From: DATKCF01 sp035513345
Lineage (GTDB): Bacteria; Gemmatimonadota; Gemmatimonadetes; Longimicrobiales; RSA9
DNA length: 64,000 nucleotides
Assembly: GCA_035513345.1 (NCBI GenBank)
Contig: DATKCF010000152.1
Location: forward strand, 1 to 64,000
Direction: 5' to 3'
The translations under genes were made by a program, and so were the position numbers. The notes below the pieces were generated by a model, which was not told the DNA's origin, searched no databases, and worked only from the letters and a program-made list of their open reading frames with translations. Positions 51,718 through 60,961 of the stretch are shown here, piece after piece (position 1 is the stretch's first letter; the number at the start of each line of letters is the position of its first letter).

Positions 51718-52503
51718 TCAGCGGCCCTTGAACGCGGCCGCGCGCTTCTCGAGGAACGCCTGCATGCCTTCACGCATGTCGTCGGTGCTGGCAAGCAGAC
51801 CGAACAGGTCGGATTCGAGCCTCAGCGCGTTGCCGACGGACGAGGTCGCCGCGTTATCGACGGACTCGAGCGCCATGGCCAGCGCGATGGGCCCGTTCGC
51901 GACGATCGTACCCACCAGCGCGCGCGTCTCCGCCATGAGCTGCTCCGGTTCGGCGATGCGGTTGACCAGCCCGATGCGGTGCGCTTCCGCCGCGTCGATC
52001 ATCTCGCCTGTCAGAATCAGCTCGAGCGCGCGGCCCCGGCCAACCAGTCGGGGCAGCCGGATCGTACCGCCGTAGCCCGGAATGATACCCAGCTTGACTT
52101 CGGGCAATCCGAACTTCGCTTTCGACGACGCGATGCGCAGATGGCAGGCCAGCGCGAGTTCGAGGCCGCCGCCGAGCGCGAACCCGTTCACGGCCGCAAC
52201 GACCGGCTTGCCCATCGTTTCGAGGAACCGGAACGCGTCCTGCCCCTGGCGCGAGACACGAATGCCGTTCAGCGGCCCCATCGTTGCCAGCTCGGCGATG
52301 TCCGCGCCAGCGACGAACGCCTTGCCGCCCGCGCCCGTCAGGATCAGAGCGCGCACGTCGTCGTCCCTGTGCGCCTCGCCGAACGCGGCGTGCAGCTCGT
52401 CGATCGTCGCCGCGTTGAGCGCGTTCAACTTGTCCGGCCGGTTTACCGTGATCGTTGCGATCGCGTCGGCGGTCTCGTACTGGATGGAATCGTATGTCGT
52501 CAT
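51718..52503 (-). CDS. Enoyl-CoA hydratase/isomerase family protein
   Basis: A 261-residue crotonase-fold enzyme hydrating 2-enoyl-CoA. The oxyanion-hole segments KAFVAGADIAEL and NGFALGGGLELALACHLRIAS carry the first catalytic Glu, and LPEVKLGIIPGYGGT the second; both are intact, as for true hydratases. C-terminus FLEKRAAAFKGR is canonical. It precedes the recF block on the same strand. The 130 bp upstream to the M16 gene hold nothing I identify. Confidence 0.92.
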   Translation of the reverse strand: MTTYDSIQYETADAIATITVNRPDKLNALNAATIDELHAAFGEAHRDDDVRALILTGAGGKAFVAGADIAELATMGPLNGIRVSRQGQDAFRFLETMGKPVVAAVNGFALGGGLELALACHLRIASSKAKFGLPEVKLGIIPGYGGTIRLPRLVGRGRALELILTGEMIDAAEAHRIGLVNRIAEPEQLMAETRALVGTIVANGPIALAMALESVDNAATSSVGNALRLESDLFGLLASTDDMREGMQAFLEKRAAAFKGR

Positions 52504-52633
52504 GGAATCGTGGGTCCGTCAACCGTTGGAAGTCTCGATCGGTGAAAACATGGAAGGCGACACTGCCGCGGGCCTCGCCACCGTCGGAAACCTACGGTCC
52601 AGCACCCCCGCTGGCTACGACGCGGATCGCATG

Positions 52634-55249
52634 TCACCTCGCCTTGCCGCTGCCGCGAACGATTCCTTCGACCATGCGATCGCCATCGAACCAGCGCGCG
52701 GCAGCCTCACGGATTGTGTCCGGCGTGACTGCCGCCACTCGTTCCTCGTAGTTGCGCACTTCCTCGAGGCCCGATCCGAGCAGCAGCGCGGCGCCCAGCT
52801 CCGCCAGTTGCGCGCCGTTCGTCTGCAACTGGATCTGGCGTGCGCCGATGAGGTATCGCTTCGCTCGCTCGACATCGTCGGCCGGCAACGGCTCTACGGC
52901 CAGGCGAAGCAGTTCATCGATCAGAGCCGCACGCGCTTCATCCTCGCGGTCCGGCGATGTGGCGATGTACGCGACGAACGCACCGCCTCTCAGCCGCGCG
53001 ATCGGCCGTGCCGCAACCGTGTACGCCAGCGATCGCCTGCTGCGAAGTTCCTCGAACAGACGGCCGCCCAGTCCCGCGACGGCGGCGGCAAGGACCTTCA
53101 GTACGAGAGCGTCCGGGTGATTGCGGTCGGGGCCGCGGAACCCGAGCGCGAGGGCCGACTGAGCCGTATCGCGTTCGACAATGCGCCGGCGAGGCCCGTC
53201 AGGCCAGCCAGCCGGCTCAGCCTCGTCCGTCGGCTCACCGGCGGTCGGGCCCAGCAGGCTCGCCGCGCGGTATACGATATCCGCATCCGTGTCGCCCGTT
53301 ACCAGGAGCATCGGTGACCGCTCGGCCGTCAGACGAGCGTGCCATGCCACCACTTCGGCGAGTGTCGCGCGCTCGACCGAGGCTTCGTGCGTCTCCAGCG
53401 GGAAACCGTACGGATCGCTTTCGAACGCGGCCTCGAACAGCAGCCGCATCGGATACGCGTACATGTCGTCCCGCAACTGCTTCGCCGCGCTGAGTGCCGC
53501 CTTGCGTTCACGCTCGAACTCGGGCTCCGGGAACGTCGCGTTGAAAACCACATCCGCCAGCAGGTCCAGGGCGGTTTCTGCGTGCCGCGATGGCACGGCA
53601 ATCGTCCATTGCAACGCATCGGAACCGACCGCGGGCCCGATCGCGCCGCCGAGCGCTTCACTCTCCTCGGCCAGACGCGCCGCACTGCGCCTCGCCGTGC
53701 CCTTGATCGAAGTGCGTGCAACAAGCCCGGTCAGCCCCACGCTCGCCGCGTCCTCGTCCGACGCGCCGCCCGTGAACGCCACCGCCATCGCCACCAGCGG
53801 TACTTCGCGTCGCGACAGCAGCACGATCCGCGATCCGTTGGCGCGATACTGCCGTACGCCGTCCTCGACGCTCTCGAGATCGACATCGGCATCAGCGACG
53901 CTCGCCGCGGGAGCCGCCAGCGCCGGCACGTCGACCTCGTAATCCGCACTGAACGGAACGGCGCCGGATCGTGGAGCCCACGCCACCCGATCTGTGCCGG
54001 CCGGCCGGTAGACGAGGACTGTCGCCGTTTCCGCCCTGACGTAATCCCGCAACGCGCGCTCGACTTCGGAACGCTCCGCCCGCATCAGCCGGTTCCAGTG
54101 GTCCTCGAACAGGCGCCAGCCGCCCAGTGCGTGCCATTCGGCGAGCTTTGTTGCCTGGCCCTGAACGGTCTCGAACCTCGCCACGAGGCGAGCTTCCAGG
54201 ATGTTGCGGGCCCGCTCGAGTTCGGCATCGCCGATGCCATCGTTGCCCGTCGCTTCGAGAACGCCGTGGATCGCGTCCAGCGCGTCGCTCGCCTCGTCCG
54301 GCCGCCCGACCGCCGTGACTTCGAACAGGCCGAGATCGCCGGGCATGTACGTCGCCGCGCCGATGTGCGTCACGAGCCCGCGTTCCCTCACGCCGCGGTA
54401 CAACCGCGATGCGCGGCCCTGGCCGAGCACCATCGCGCCGAGATCGAGGTATGGCGAGTCCGGATCGCGGATGCCCGGCGTGCGCCAGCCGAACTCGAGA
54501 TGCGTCTGCGTGATGTCGCCCTGGATGTCGCGGAACCGGAACTCGGCGCGTGGCGGCTCGTCAGGACCGCGGTCGCGACGGAACTCGCCGGAATCGAGGT
54601 CGGCGTAGTAACGCTCGACCATGCGCAGTGTGGCATCCGCATCGATGTCGCCTGCGATGCACAGCACCACGTTCCTCGCCCTGTAGTGTGCGCGGTAGAA
54701 CGCGACGACGTCATCACGCGTGAGACGCTCGAGACCCGATTCCGTCCCGATCCGCCAGCGACGCATGCGGTGATGGTCGAACATCGTCTCGTACAGCGTC
54801 TCCCGTGCGACCGCCGATGGGCTGTCGAGCTTGCGCTTCGCTTCCTGGATGATGACGCGCAGTTCGCGCTCGAGTTCGCCCGCGTCGATCGCGGAGTTCA
54901 GCAGCGCGTCCGCCTGCATGTCCAGAGCCTGCTCCAGCCCCGTCGACGGAACCACCGTGTAGTAGCTCGTGCGGTCGTAGATCGTGCCCGCGTTCAGGAA
55001 GCCGCCCAACGATTTCGTCTCGCGGCCCAGATCGCCAGGACCCCGTCTTGCCGTGCCCTTGAAGAACATGTGTTCGAGCACGTGGCTGATGCCGACTTCG
55101 TCATCGGTCTCGTCGAAGTAGCCGGCACTGACGTGCGTGACGATGGCCACGACGGCCGAGCGCCGGTCCTCGACCGCAAGCACGGTCAGGCCGTTGTCCA
55201 GCCGGTGTTCGCGGACTACCGAACGCAGTGGGAATCCGCGCTCCGTCAA
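52634..55249 (-). CDS. M16 insulinase-like metallopeptidase, two-domain
   Basis: An 871-residue protein with two tandem M16 units. The first has the inverted zinc motif HVLEH (His56, Glu59, His60) and the distal Glu in IIQEAKRK. The second unit (from about residue 440) lacks the HxxEH and serves as the non-catalytic half, with the typical GGRLFEELRSRRSLAYTV. Location is likely cytoplasmic or periplasmic; no signal peptide seen. Start is TTG with GGAGG 4 nt upstream. Substrate unknown. Confidence 0.9.
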   Translation of the reverse strand: MTERGFPLRSVVREHRLDNGLTVLAVEDRRSAVVAIVTHVSAGYFDETDDEVGISHVLEHMFFKGTARRGPGDLGRETKSLGGFLNAGTIYDRTSYYTVVPSTGLEQALDMQADALLNSAIDAGELERELRVIIQEAKRKLDSPSAVARETLYETMFDHHRMRRWRIGTESGLERLTRDDVVAFYRAHYRARNVVLCIAGDIDADATLRMVERYYADLDSGEFRRDRGPDEPPRAEFRFRDIQGDITQTHLEFGWRTPGIRDPDSPYLDLGAMVLGQGRASRLYRGVRERGLVTHIGAATYMPGDLGLFEVTAVGRPDEASDALDAIHGVLEATGNDGIGDAELERARNILEARLVARFETVQGQATKLAEWHALGGWRLFEDHWNRLMRAERSEVERALRDYVRAETATVLVYRPAGTDRVAWAPRSGAVPFSADYEVDVPALAAPAASVADADVDLESVEDGVRQYRANGSRIVLLSRREVPLVAMAVAFTGGASDEDAASVGLTGLVARTSIKGTARRSAARLAEESEALGGAIGPAVGSDALQWTIAVPSRHAETALDLLADVVFNATFPEPEFERERKAALSAAKQLRDDMYAYPMRLLFEAAFESDPYGFPLETHEASVERATLAEVVAWHARLTAERSPMLLVTGDTDADIVYRAASLLGPTAGEPTDEAEPAGWPDGPRRRIVERDTAQSALALGFRGPDRNHPDALVLKVLAAAVAGLGGRLFEELRSRRSLAYTVAARPIARLRGGAFVAYIATSPDREDEARAALIDELLRLAVEPLPADDVERAKRYLIGARQIQLQTNGAQLAELGAALLLGSGLEEVRNYEERVAAVTPDTIREAAARWFDGDRMVEGIVRGSGKAR

Positions 55250-55389
55250 TCGGCCTCCGGTTCTTCGAATGGTTGACTGCCGCCCGCACTCGCGGGCCAG
55301 GCGGGGCGGGCAAGGTTATGGCCGGTGGCGTGTGACGAGCAAGCGCGCACCCCGGCCGTCAGCCCCCAACGAGCTCGCCCTGGTCAGCG

Positions 55390-55545
55390 AGCCCGGCACG
55401 TCCGGCAGATGCCACCGCTCGGAACGTCGATCTGTCGATCAGTATCGTGAAGACACACCTGCGCACCGCGTTCACTCGCGTGAACGCACAATCGCGTACG
55501 CAGGCTGTTGCCCGCGCACGCGATCTCGGCTGCCTCCAAGCAGCC
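55390..55545 (+). pseudogene. Fossil of a LuxR-type helix-turn-helix C-terminus
   Basis: In one frame VKTHLRTAFTRVNAQSRTQA followed by VARARDLGCL is the recognisable end of a LuxR/GerE DNA-binding domain. Upstream, the expected recognition start (ELALVSE...) is in a different frame, and no regulator body exists. The frame then runs on without homology. This is a decayed remnant, not a working gene. The rest of 55250-55599 holds no other gene. Confidence 0.55.
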
Positions 55546-55599
55546 CGACTGCTTCTGACGCACCCTCCGGGGTACGGCCGACGTCACCTGAGGCCGACT

Positions 55600-55845
55600 C
55601 TACGCGCTCCCCATGCCGAGCTGCCGGAACGGCCGCGCGTCGTTCTCCTCGCGCCCGCTGCGGTTCAACCGCCTCCGATGCACCACCCGCTCCGGACGCA
55701 TGTCCGACTCCGGTCGCGGCCGCAACTCCATGCGGAGGAACCCTCCGCACTCCGGACACTTCCGCAATGCGGCCGCCCTGTACCTCGTCCGGTGGTCACA
55801 CCCGACGCACGTCAGTTCCGCCGCCCACGCTGCTTTTCTGCCCAT
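55600..55845 (-). CDS. Small zinc-ribbon protein, 81 residues
   Basis: An ATG with GAGG 5 nt upstream opens an 81-residue basic protein. Residues 12-40 contain a two-CxxC ribbon (CVGC and CPEC, 18 residues apart) and the tail is Arg-rich. No family recognised. Zinc-ribbon spacing and ribosome site favour a real gene. The tail overlaps nothing; 175 bp separate it from the ADOP gene. Confidence 0.5.
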   Translation of the reverse strand: MGRKAAWAAELTCVGCDHRTRYRAAALRKCPECGGFLRMELRPRPESDMRPERVVHRRRLNRSGREENDARPFRQLGMGSA

Positions 55846-56020
55846 AATGCCTCTATGTCATACCTCTGGCCGCGCCCGCAACCATCTCACGCAACACCCT
55901 ATGCAATTCGGGTGCCCCGGGAGACAAAAGCCGGAAAACCCTGCCCAACAAGCAGAAATCCGCCCCTCGACAGTCCGTGGATCCCGGATGACAGCCGCGC
56001 CCCCCCGCACGGGGTCGTTT

Positions 56021-58699
56021 TCAGTCGGTTCTAAGCGTGTGCGCCGGGTCGAGCCGGCTCGCGCGGCGAGCGGGCAGCCAGCACGCGAGCAGTGCCGCGG
56101 CCGCGAGCGTGAGCGCGGTCAGTGCGAGTGTCGCAGGATCACGCGGCGTGATTCCGAACACGAAACTGCTCAGGACCTGCGTCGATGCGAGCGTCACTAC
56201 GCCGCCAATGGCCAGGCCGATGCCAGTCAGCAGCATTCCGCGTCCGATCATCAGCCAAACGACATCGCCCGGCCTGGCGCCGAGCGCAACCCGTACACCG
56301 ATCTCGCGGGTGCGCTGCTCGACGGCGTACGCGATCGTGCCGTACAGGCCGATGAAGGCGAGCACCAGGGCCAGACCTGCGAATGTTGACAGCAGCAGCG
56401 TGTAGAAGCGTGGCTCGACGATCGACCCGGCAACGTGGCTCTCGAGCGTGCCGTAGCGCTCTATCGGTAGTGTCGGATCGACCGCCCACACCTGCTCCTT
56501 CATCGCGCGTAATAGTGAACCCGGTTCGTTCCGGCTGCGCACGACGAATGCGACGCCGGTCCGCGGTGCCTGTCGCCACGGGATGTACAATTGCGGATCC
56601 GAGGCCTCGCCCAGGCCGCGCTGCCGCAGATCCCCGACCACGCCTACCACACGCATCCACGGGCTCTCACTCGCCGGCTCACCGAGCTTCAACCGCTGAC
56701 CCAGCGCGTCGCGATCCGGCCAGAACTGCGTCGCAAGCGCCTGGTTGACGACCGCGACCGGCTCGCCACCCCGATCGTCGGAAGCGCTGAACGTGCGGCC
56801 GCGCAGCACCGGCGTGCGCAGCGCCTCGAAGAAGCCTTCCGTAGCCCGATTGAACTCCACCACCGGCGGCTGCTCCTGCGGACCGGGCACCAGACCCTCC
56901 GGACTCACAGACGTAACCGAGCTGTTCGCTCCCATCGGCATGTTCTCGCTGCCGCCCACCGCTTCCACGCCTGGCAGTGAACCGATCCGGCTCAGCACGG
57001 TCGCGAAGAACGCGTGCCGTGCCTCCGGCGACGGGTACTCGTCGCCGCCAATGCGGACCTGCATCCAGACCGCGCCGTCCGCCTGGAACCCGGGATCAAC
57101 CTGGTGCAGCCTCACGAAGCTGTGGATCAGCAGCCCCGCGCCCGCAAGTAGCACAAGCGCTACCGCCGTCTGCCCGACAATGAGCCCGCTGCGTAAACGG
57201 CTCATTGCGCGCGATGCCGAAAGGTGCGCCGCACCTTCGCGCAGTACGTGCGCCTGACCCGTTCGGCCCGCACCCAACGCCGGAACGAGACCGAAGACAA
57301 GGCCGGTCGCCAGCGACACCACAAGCGCGAACACCAGAACGCGAACGTCCACCGCGATCTCCGCGAGACGTGGCAGATCGCCCGGATTCGTCGCCCGGAA
57401 CGCGGCAACGCCGCCGTATGCGAGCACCGCGGCGACTGCGGCCGCGACAACCGACAGGACAATGCTCTCGATGACCAGCAACCGGACGAGCACGCTGCGC
57501 TTCGCGCCAAGCGCCGTTCGCAGCGCCATCTCCCGGCTCCGCTCCGTGGCCCGCACAAGGAACAGGTTCGCAACGTTCGCGCACGCAATCAGCAGTACGA
57601 AGCCGACTGCGCCGAGCAGAATGGCGAGAGTCGTGCCGACATCGCCGATCGTCCTTTCGCGCAGCGGCTCGATGCTCCACACACGCCCCTCCGACTCCGG
57701 ATGCTCGATCGCGATCGTCGCCGAAATGCGCTCGAGCTCCGATGTCGCTGCCATGACCGTCACGCCCGGTGCCAGACGGCCGATGGACTGCAGAAAACCC
57801 GACTCTCGCTGGTCCAGATCGTCGCTCACCAACGACAGCGGAAACCACACCTCGACGTCACCGTGGTAGATCGCTTCCGGTGGATGGAACCGACGAGGCA
57901 TCACGCCCACCACGGTGAAACGCCGGCCGTCGAACTCGAGCATCCGACCCACGATGCTCCGATCGCCGCCGAACCGCCGCTGCCACAGACCCCAGGACAG
58001 GACCGCAACGGGCTCGGCGCCCCGCGAATCGTCCGCCTCAGTGAAAGCGAGACCCGACATTGGCCGCACTCCGACCACGTCGAAGTAGGATGGCGACACA
58101 CCCGCACCAGTCACCGACAGCGGGTCCCCGTCTCCCAGCAACGTCAACGATTGCAACCGCGACGCCGCAACGTGTTCCAGCGATCGTGTCGCTCCACGCA
58201 TGTCGAAGAAGTCAGGGGGAGTGCTCGGAAACAGACGCTGCTCGCCGCCCGTACGCACGCCCACTACCACCAGTCTGTCCGGATCCGGATACGGCAACGG
58301 CCGCAGCACCACACCGTCCACAACACTGAACATCGTCGTGCTCGCACCCACCCCCAGCGCCAGAGTCAGTACCGCCGCAACGAAAAAGCCGGGCCGCCGC
58401 ACGAATCCTCGCACCGCATAGCGCGCATCCGCCGCCCATACCCCGAAACCTGAAGGCCCACCGCCACGACCAGCAGCCGCCCGCAATGCACGACGCGATT
58501 GCATGTGTGCGGACGGCAGCGAACGCAACAGATCGCCCGCAACGAACCATGCCAGCCGCACCCGCCCCACCGAACCCGCATGCCTGTGCTCCGCGCTCCG
58601 ATCACGCAACGCCTGCTCCAGATCCGCCGCATACTCCGAACGGAAGGACGCCGGATAGAGGCGCAGCAGCATTCGGTACAACCGCTCGGCTGTCGTCAT
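56021..58699 (-). CDS. ABC transporter permease, ADOP family, PadR-associated
   Basis: An 892-residue permease. An N-terminal cytoplasmic helical extension (about 1-95: RLYRMLLRLYPASFRSEYAA, DLEQALRD) marks the PadR-linked ADOP class. Then MacB/FtsX architecture: TLALGVGASTTMFSVVDGVV with a first helix, a periplasmic domain, three FtsX helices with RATERSREMALRTALG, a second periplasmic domain (residues 470-770), and final helices with VEQRTREIGVRVALGARPG. The end LDPAHTLRTD is typical. It follows the PadR gene by 1 nt. Substrate unknown. Confidence 0.9.
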   Translation of the reverse strand: MTTAERLYRMLLRLYPASFRSEYAADLEQALRDRSAEHRHAGSVGRVRLAWFVAGDLLRSLPSAHMQSRRALRAAAGRGGGPSGFGVWAADARYAVRGFVRRPGFFVAAVLTLALGVGASTTMFSVVDGVVLRPLPYPDPDRLVVVGVRTGGEQRLFPSTPPDFFDMRGATRSLEHVAASRLQSLTLLGDGDPLSVTGAGVSPSYFDVVGVRPMSGLAFTEADDSRGAEPVAVLSWGLWQRRFGGDRSIVGRMLEFDGRRFTVVGVMPRRFHPPEAIYHGDVEVWFPLSLVSDDLDQRESGFLQSIGRLAPGVTVMAATSELERISATIAIEHPESEGRVWSIEPLRERTIGDVGTTLAILLGAVGFVLLIACANVANLFLVRATERSREMALRTALGAKRSVLVRLLVIESIVLSVVAAAVAAVLAYGGVAAFRATNPGDLPRLAEIAVDVRVLVFALVVSLATGLVFGLVPALGAGRTGQAHVLREGAAHLSASRAMSRLRSGLIVGQTAVALVLLAGAGLLIHSFVRLHQVDPGFQADGAVWMQVRIGGDEYPSPEARHAFFATVLSRIGSLPGVEAVGGSENMPMGANSSVTSVSPEGLVPGPQEQPPVVEFNRATEGFFEALRTPVLRGRTFSASDDRGGEPVAVVNQALATQFWPDRDALGQRLKLGEPASESPWMRVVGVVGDLRQRGLGEASDPQLYIPWRQAPRTGVAFVVRSRNEPGSLLRAMKEQVWAVDPTLPIERYGTLESHVAGSIVEPRFYTLLLSTFAGLALVLAFIGLYGTIAYAVEQRTREIGVRVALGARPGDVVWLMIGRGMLLTGIGLAIGGVVTLASTQVLSSFVFGITPRDPATLALTALTLAAAALLACWLPARRASRLDPAHTLRTD

Positions 58700-58700
58700 T

Positions 58701-59048
58701 TCACGCACCCATCCTTCCGTCCGCCAGCTCGACGGCACGGCGCAACCGCCCCGTCTCCGCTCGCAGCACCGCAGCACCCCACCGCGTCAGACGGTAGTAC
58801 CGGCGTCGCTCCGAATGCACGCCGTCCTCGCCCGGATTCGCCGACTCCTCGATCAGTTCCTCGTCCCGCATCCGCTGCAATGAACCGTACAGCGTACCCG
58901 GACCCATCCGGAGCCGGCCGCCAGTCTCCCGCTCCACTTCCTGCGCGATCGCGTAGCCGTGAGCCGGCCCGCTCGCCAGCGCGATCAGCGTGTGGAACAC
59001 GACCGGTGTGAGTGGCAGCGCTTCGTCGGCTTTCCGTCGTCTGGCCAT
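58701..59048 (-). CDS. PadR family transcriptional regulator
   Basis: A 115-residue winged-helix regulator. TPVVFHTLIALASGPAHGYAIAQEVERETGG followed by GTLYGSLQRMRDEELIEES (in pieces) is the PadR DNA-binding wing, and YYRLTRWGAAVLRAE the C-terminal part; the long C-terminal helical domain is short, as in ADOP-linked PadRs. It probably represses itself and the ADOP permease. AAGGG lies 8 nt before the ATG. Confidence 0.92.
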   Translation of the reverse strand: MARRRKADEALPLTPVVFHTLIALASGPAHGYAIAQEVERETGGRLRMGPGTLYGSLQRMRDEELIEESANPGEDGVHSERRRYYRLTRWGAAVLRAETGRLRRAVELADGRMGA

Positions 59049-59064
59049 GGACGCACCCTTATCT

Positions 59065-59098
59065 TATATCTGTTGTCGTTACATCGTCTACAGATATA
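59065..59098. promoter_or_regulatory. Inverted repeat upstream of padR, probable operator
   Basis: TATATCTGT (59065-59073) and ACAGATATA (59090-59098) form 9-bp arms separated by 16 nt, in an AT-rich stretch 17 nt before the padR start codon. A TATAAG -10-like element on the minus strand overlaps the arm. This suits autorepression by PadR. Confidence 0.65.
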
Positions 59099-59221
59099 TA
59101 ACGGCTACGGATATACCGCAAGCCCCGGATCGACGACGCCGGACAGCGACCCTGACGAGCGATCGTGCCGATTGCGATCAGTCGAACCATGCTGCGTGGG
59201 CGGGTGGTTCGTGACGAGCCG

Positions 59222-60184
59222 CTAGCCCTCGCGTGATCCTGGCCGGGGCCGGGCACCATCGGCCCACTCGAGTGCGGGCCGGTCCCAGTTCGCGAGGTCT
59301 GCAGCAGCTGCGTACGTGGACTGGAGGAATGACATCAGTGCAGCATCCGGGTCGCTTGCGGACTGGACCGCCGCATAAGGCAGGACGAACTCGCTCAACT
59401 CTGTGCTCCATGCGGCGGCCGCCGGAGCCACGGTCCGACCCGACAGACCGGCAGGGCTCGGATAGGCATACGAGTAGAACGTAGCGTGAGGGTAGGAATC
59501 GCTGCCGGGCCAGAAGCCGGCACTGCTGACTTCGTGCGAGTAGGCTTCCCGGGCAGCCCAGTCCGGCATGTTCGGGATACCACCGGGATGCTCGGGTGCA
59601 CGACGCCCGCTGAAGCGCGTTACCGCCAGATCGAAGCTGCCCCAGAAGAAATGAACCGGGCTGCACTTGCCGAGGAACTCGCCGCGGAAGTCATTCAGGA
59701 CGCGAGCGCTGTGCACGAGCACGCGCCGGAACCCGTTTGCATACGCGGAATCGTACGATGCGTGTACGTGATCGAGGTGGAACGGAATCGGATCGACGAC
59801 CTCGTTCGGCGCACCGTGGATCCGGACGTTCAGGCCGAGTTCGTCGAGTCGCGCCATGAACTCGGCGTGGAAATCCGCGACGGATCGCGGATACAGGCCA
59901 ACAACGGCCTGCCGTCCGTCATCCCGGCGGATCTGAAGGTGATGGTCGATGAAGTCGAAATCGATCTGAAACGCCGATGCACCATGCGGGATCAGAGATG
60001 TCGTCAGGCCCCGTGCGGTCACGTACTGGCTGACATGCCACGAGTGGTTGATCCAGGGCGTACAGGCCAGCCGCACCTTGCCAACGATCTGTGTCCACAT
60101 GTGGAGCGTCTGGCATGTGTCGCGCCACGCGGCATACTCCAGTTCGGGCCAGCCTGGCCCGCTCTCATCTCGTGTCAGGTCCAC
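59222..60184 (-). CDS. DUF5996 family protein
   Basis: A 320-residue soluble protein. Family segments WPELEYAAWRDTCQTLHMWTQIVGK, PWINHSWHVSQYVTARGLTT and HFFWGSFDLAVTRFSGR (given in parts) are characteristic. The molecular function is not known. Start GTG at 60184 is supported by GGGGAGG 8 nt upstream. A stand-alone gene in the right-hand accessory stretch. Confidence 0.87.
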   Translation of the reverse strand: MDLTRDESGPGWPELEYAAWRDTCQTLHMWTQIVGKVRLACTPWINHSWHVSQYVTARGLTTSLIPHGASAFQIDFDFIDHHLQIRRDDGRQAVVGLYPRSVADFHAEFMARLDELGLNVRIHGAPNEVVDPIPFHLDHVHASYDSAYANGFRRVLVHSARVLNDFRGEFLGKCSPVHFFWGSFDLAVTRFSGRRAPEHPGGIPNMPDWAAREAYSHEVSSAGFWPGSDSYPHATFYSYAYPSPAGLSGRTVAPAAAAWSTELSEFVLPYAAVQSASDPDAALMSFLQSTYAAAADLANWDRPALEWADGARPRPGSREG

Positions 60185-60256
60185 TGCGGCATCCTCCCCT
60201 TGACTGGTCGACGACCCACAGCAACAATCAACGTGCTCTGGCCTGCACGCGTTGCG

Positions 60257-60640
60257 TCATGGCTCCTCGGCCTGTCTGTGCCACCGCTCGACCGTCAGCC
60301 GGCGAAGCTCGGCGAAGTAGGCCTCGTGCGGATCTCCTGCGGGTGGCACGTCATTCGACACCAGGTCGTGCATGTGAGCCGCAAGGACAAAGCCGATCGC
60401 ATGGATCGCGTCATGGCGACTCAAGCCCTCCCGCTGCAGACGTTTCAGTGTCGTGATGACCGTGGCCTCGCCCGAGGCGATCTGATTCTCCACGGTTACG
60501 TGGAACACGGCATGCAGCGCCGCGTCGGGTAGCCGGATCCGGCTCCGCTTGTGGTACGACTCGACGAGGTGGAGTGCCTCGTCCTCGTCCAGACGAAGCC
60601 AGGCCTGCGCATCAGGAGCCTGGTCGGGGTCGTACTTCAT
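60257..60640 (-). CDS. DUF1841-like protein
   Basis: A 127-residue soluble protein. The region SYHKRSRIRLPDAALHAVFH, then VENQIASGEATVITTLKRLQ and GLSRHDAIHAIGFVLAAHM, agrees with DUF1841 as I remember it; function unknown. A longer reading to 60712 adds an Arg-rich start and touches the fossil upstream (ATGA), but I prefer the ATG at 60640. No clear Shine-Dalgarno. Confidence 0.68.
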   Translation of the reverse strand: MKYDPDQAPDAQAWLRLDEDEALHLVESYHKRSRIRLPDAALHAVFHVTVENQIASGEATVITTLKRLQREGLSRHDAIHAIGFVLAAHMHDLVSNDVPPAGDPHEAYFAELRRLTVERWHRQAEEP

Positions 60641-60708
60641 GGGTAGTACCGAGGTTCGGGTTCGGTCACGACGTCCATCGGGGCGCCGGTCCGGTTTCGC
60701 CGGTTCGC

Positions 60709-60834
60709 TCATGAATGGCGACGAAGGCGGAACACAAGAACGTGCTGCGAACCGAGGCTGTCCTCCGCCACACCGAGAATATGATCCATGCCGACTTCAT
60801 GCACCTTGACGTCGGCCGGAAGCGTGACGTCCGC
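60709..60834 (-). pseudogene. Remnant of a 6-bladed beta-propeller C-terminus
   Basis: The last 41 codons (LPADVKVHEVGMDHILGVAE, then DSLGSQHVLVFRLRR) resemble the closing blade of 6-bladed propeller lipoproteins common in these bacteria. No propeller body lies upstream; the preceding 56 codons of the frame have no repeat. Probably a truncated fossil between the methyltransferase and the DUF1841-like gene. Confidence 0.4.
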
Positions 60835-60961
60835 AACGTTCGAACGGTCGGTCCCGATCGCTCGCAGTCTCTGGTCTGGCCATCCCCAGGAGCGAGCCGC
60901 GAGACCATCCACGCGCCGATCCGCCGCACCGACTGAGGGCCGCGAAGCGTGACGCCTGTTG

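Noticed and set aside
53339..55276. A long open frame of 645 codons opposite the M16 peptidase gene
   Set aside because: Arg-rich, no family, and explained as the mirror of GC-rich codon use in the real gene; the M16 frame has clear zinc motifs.
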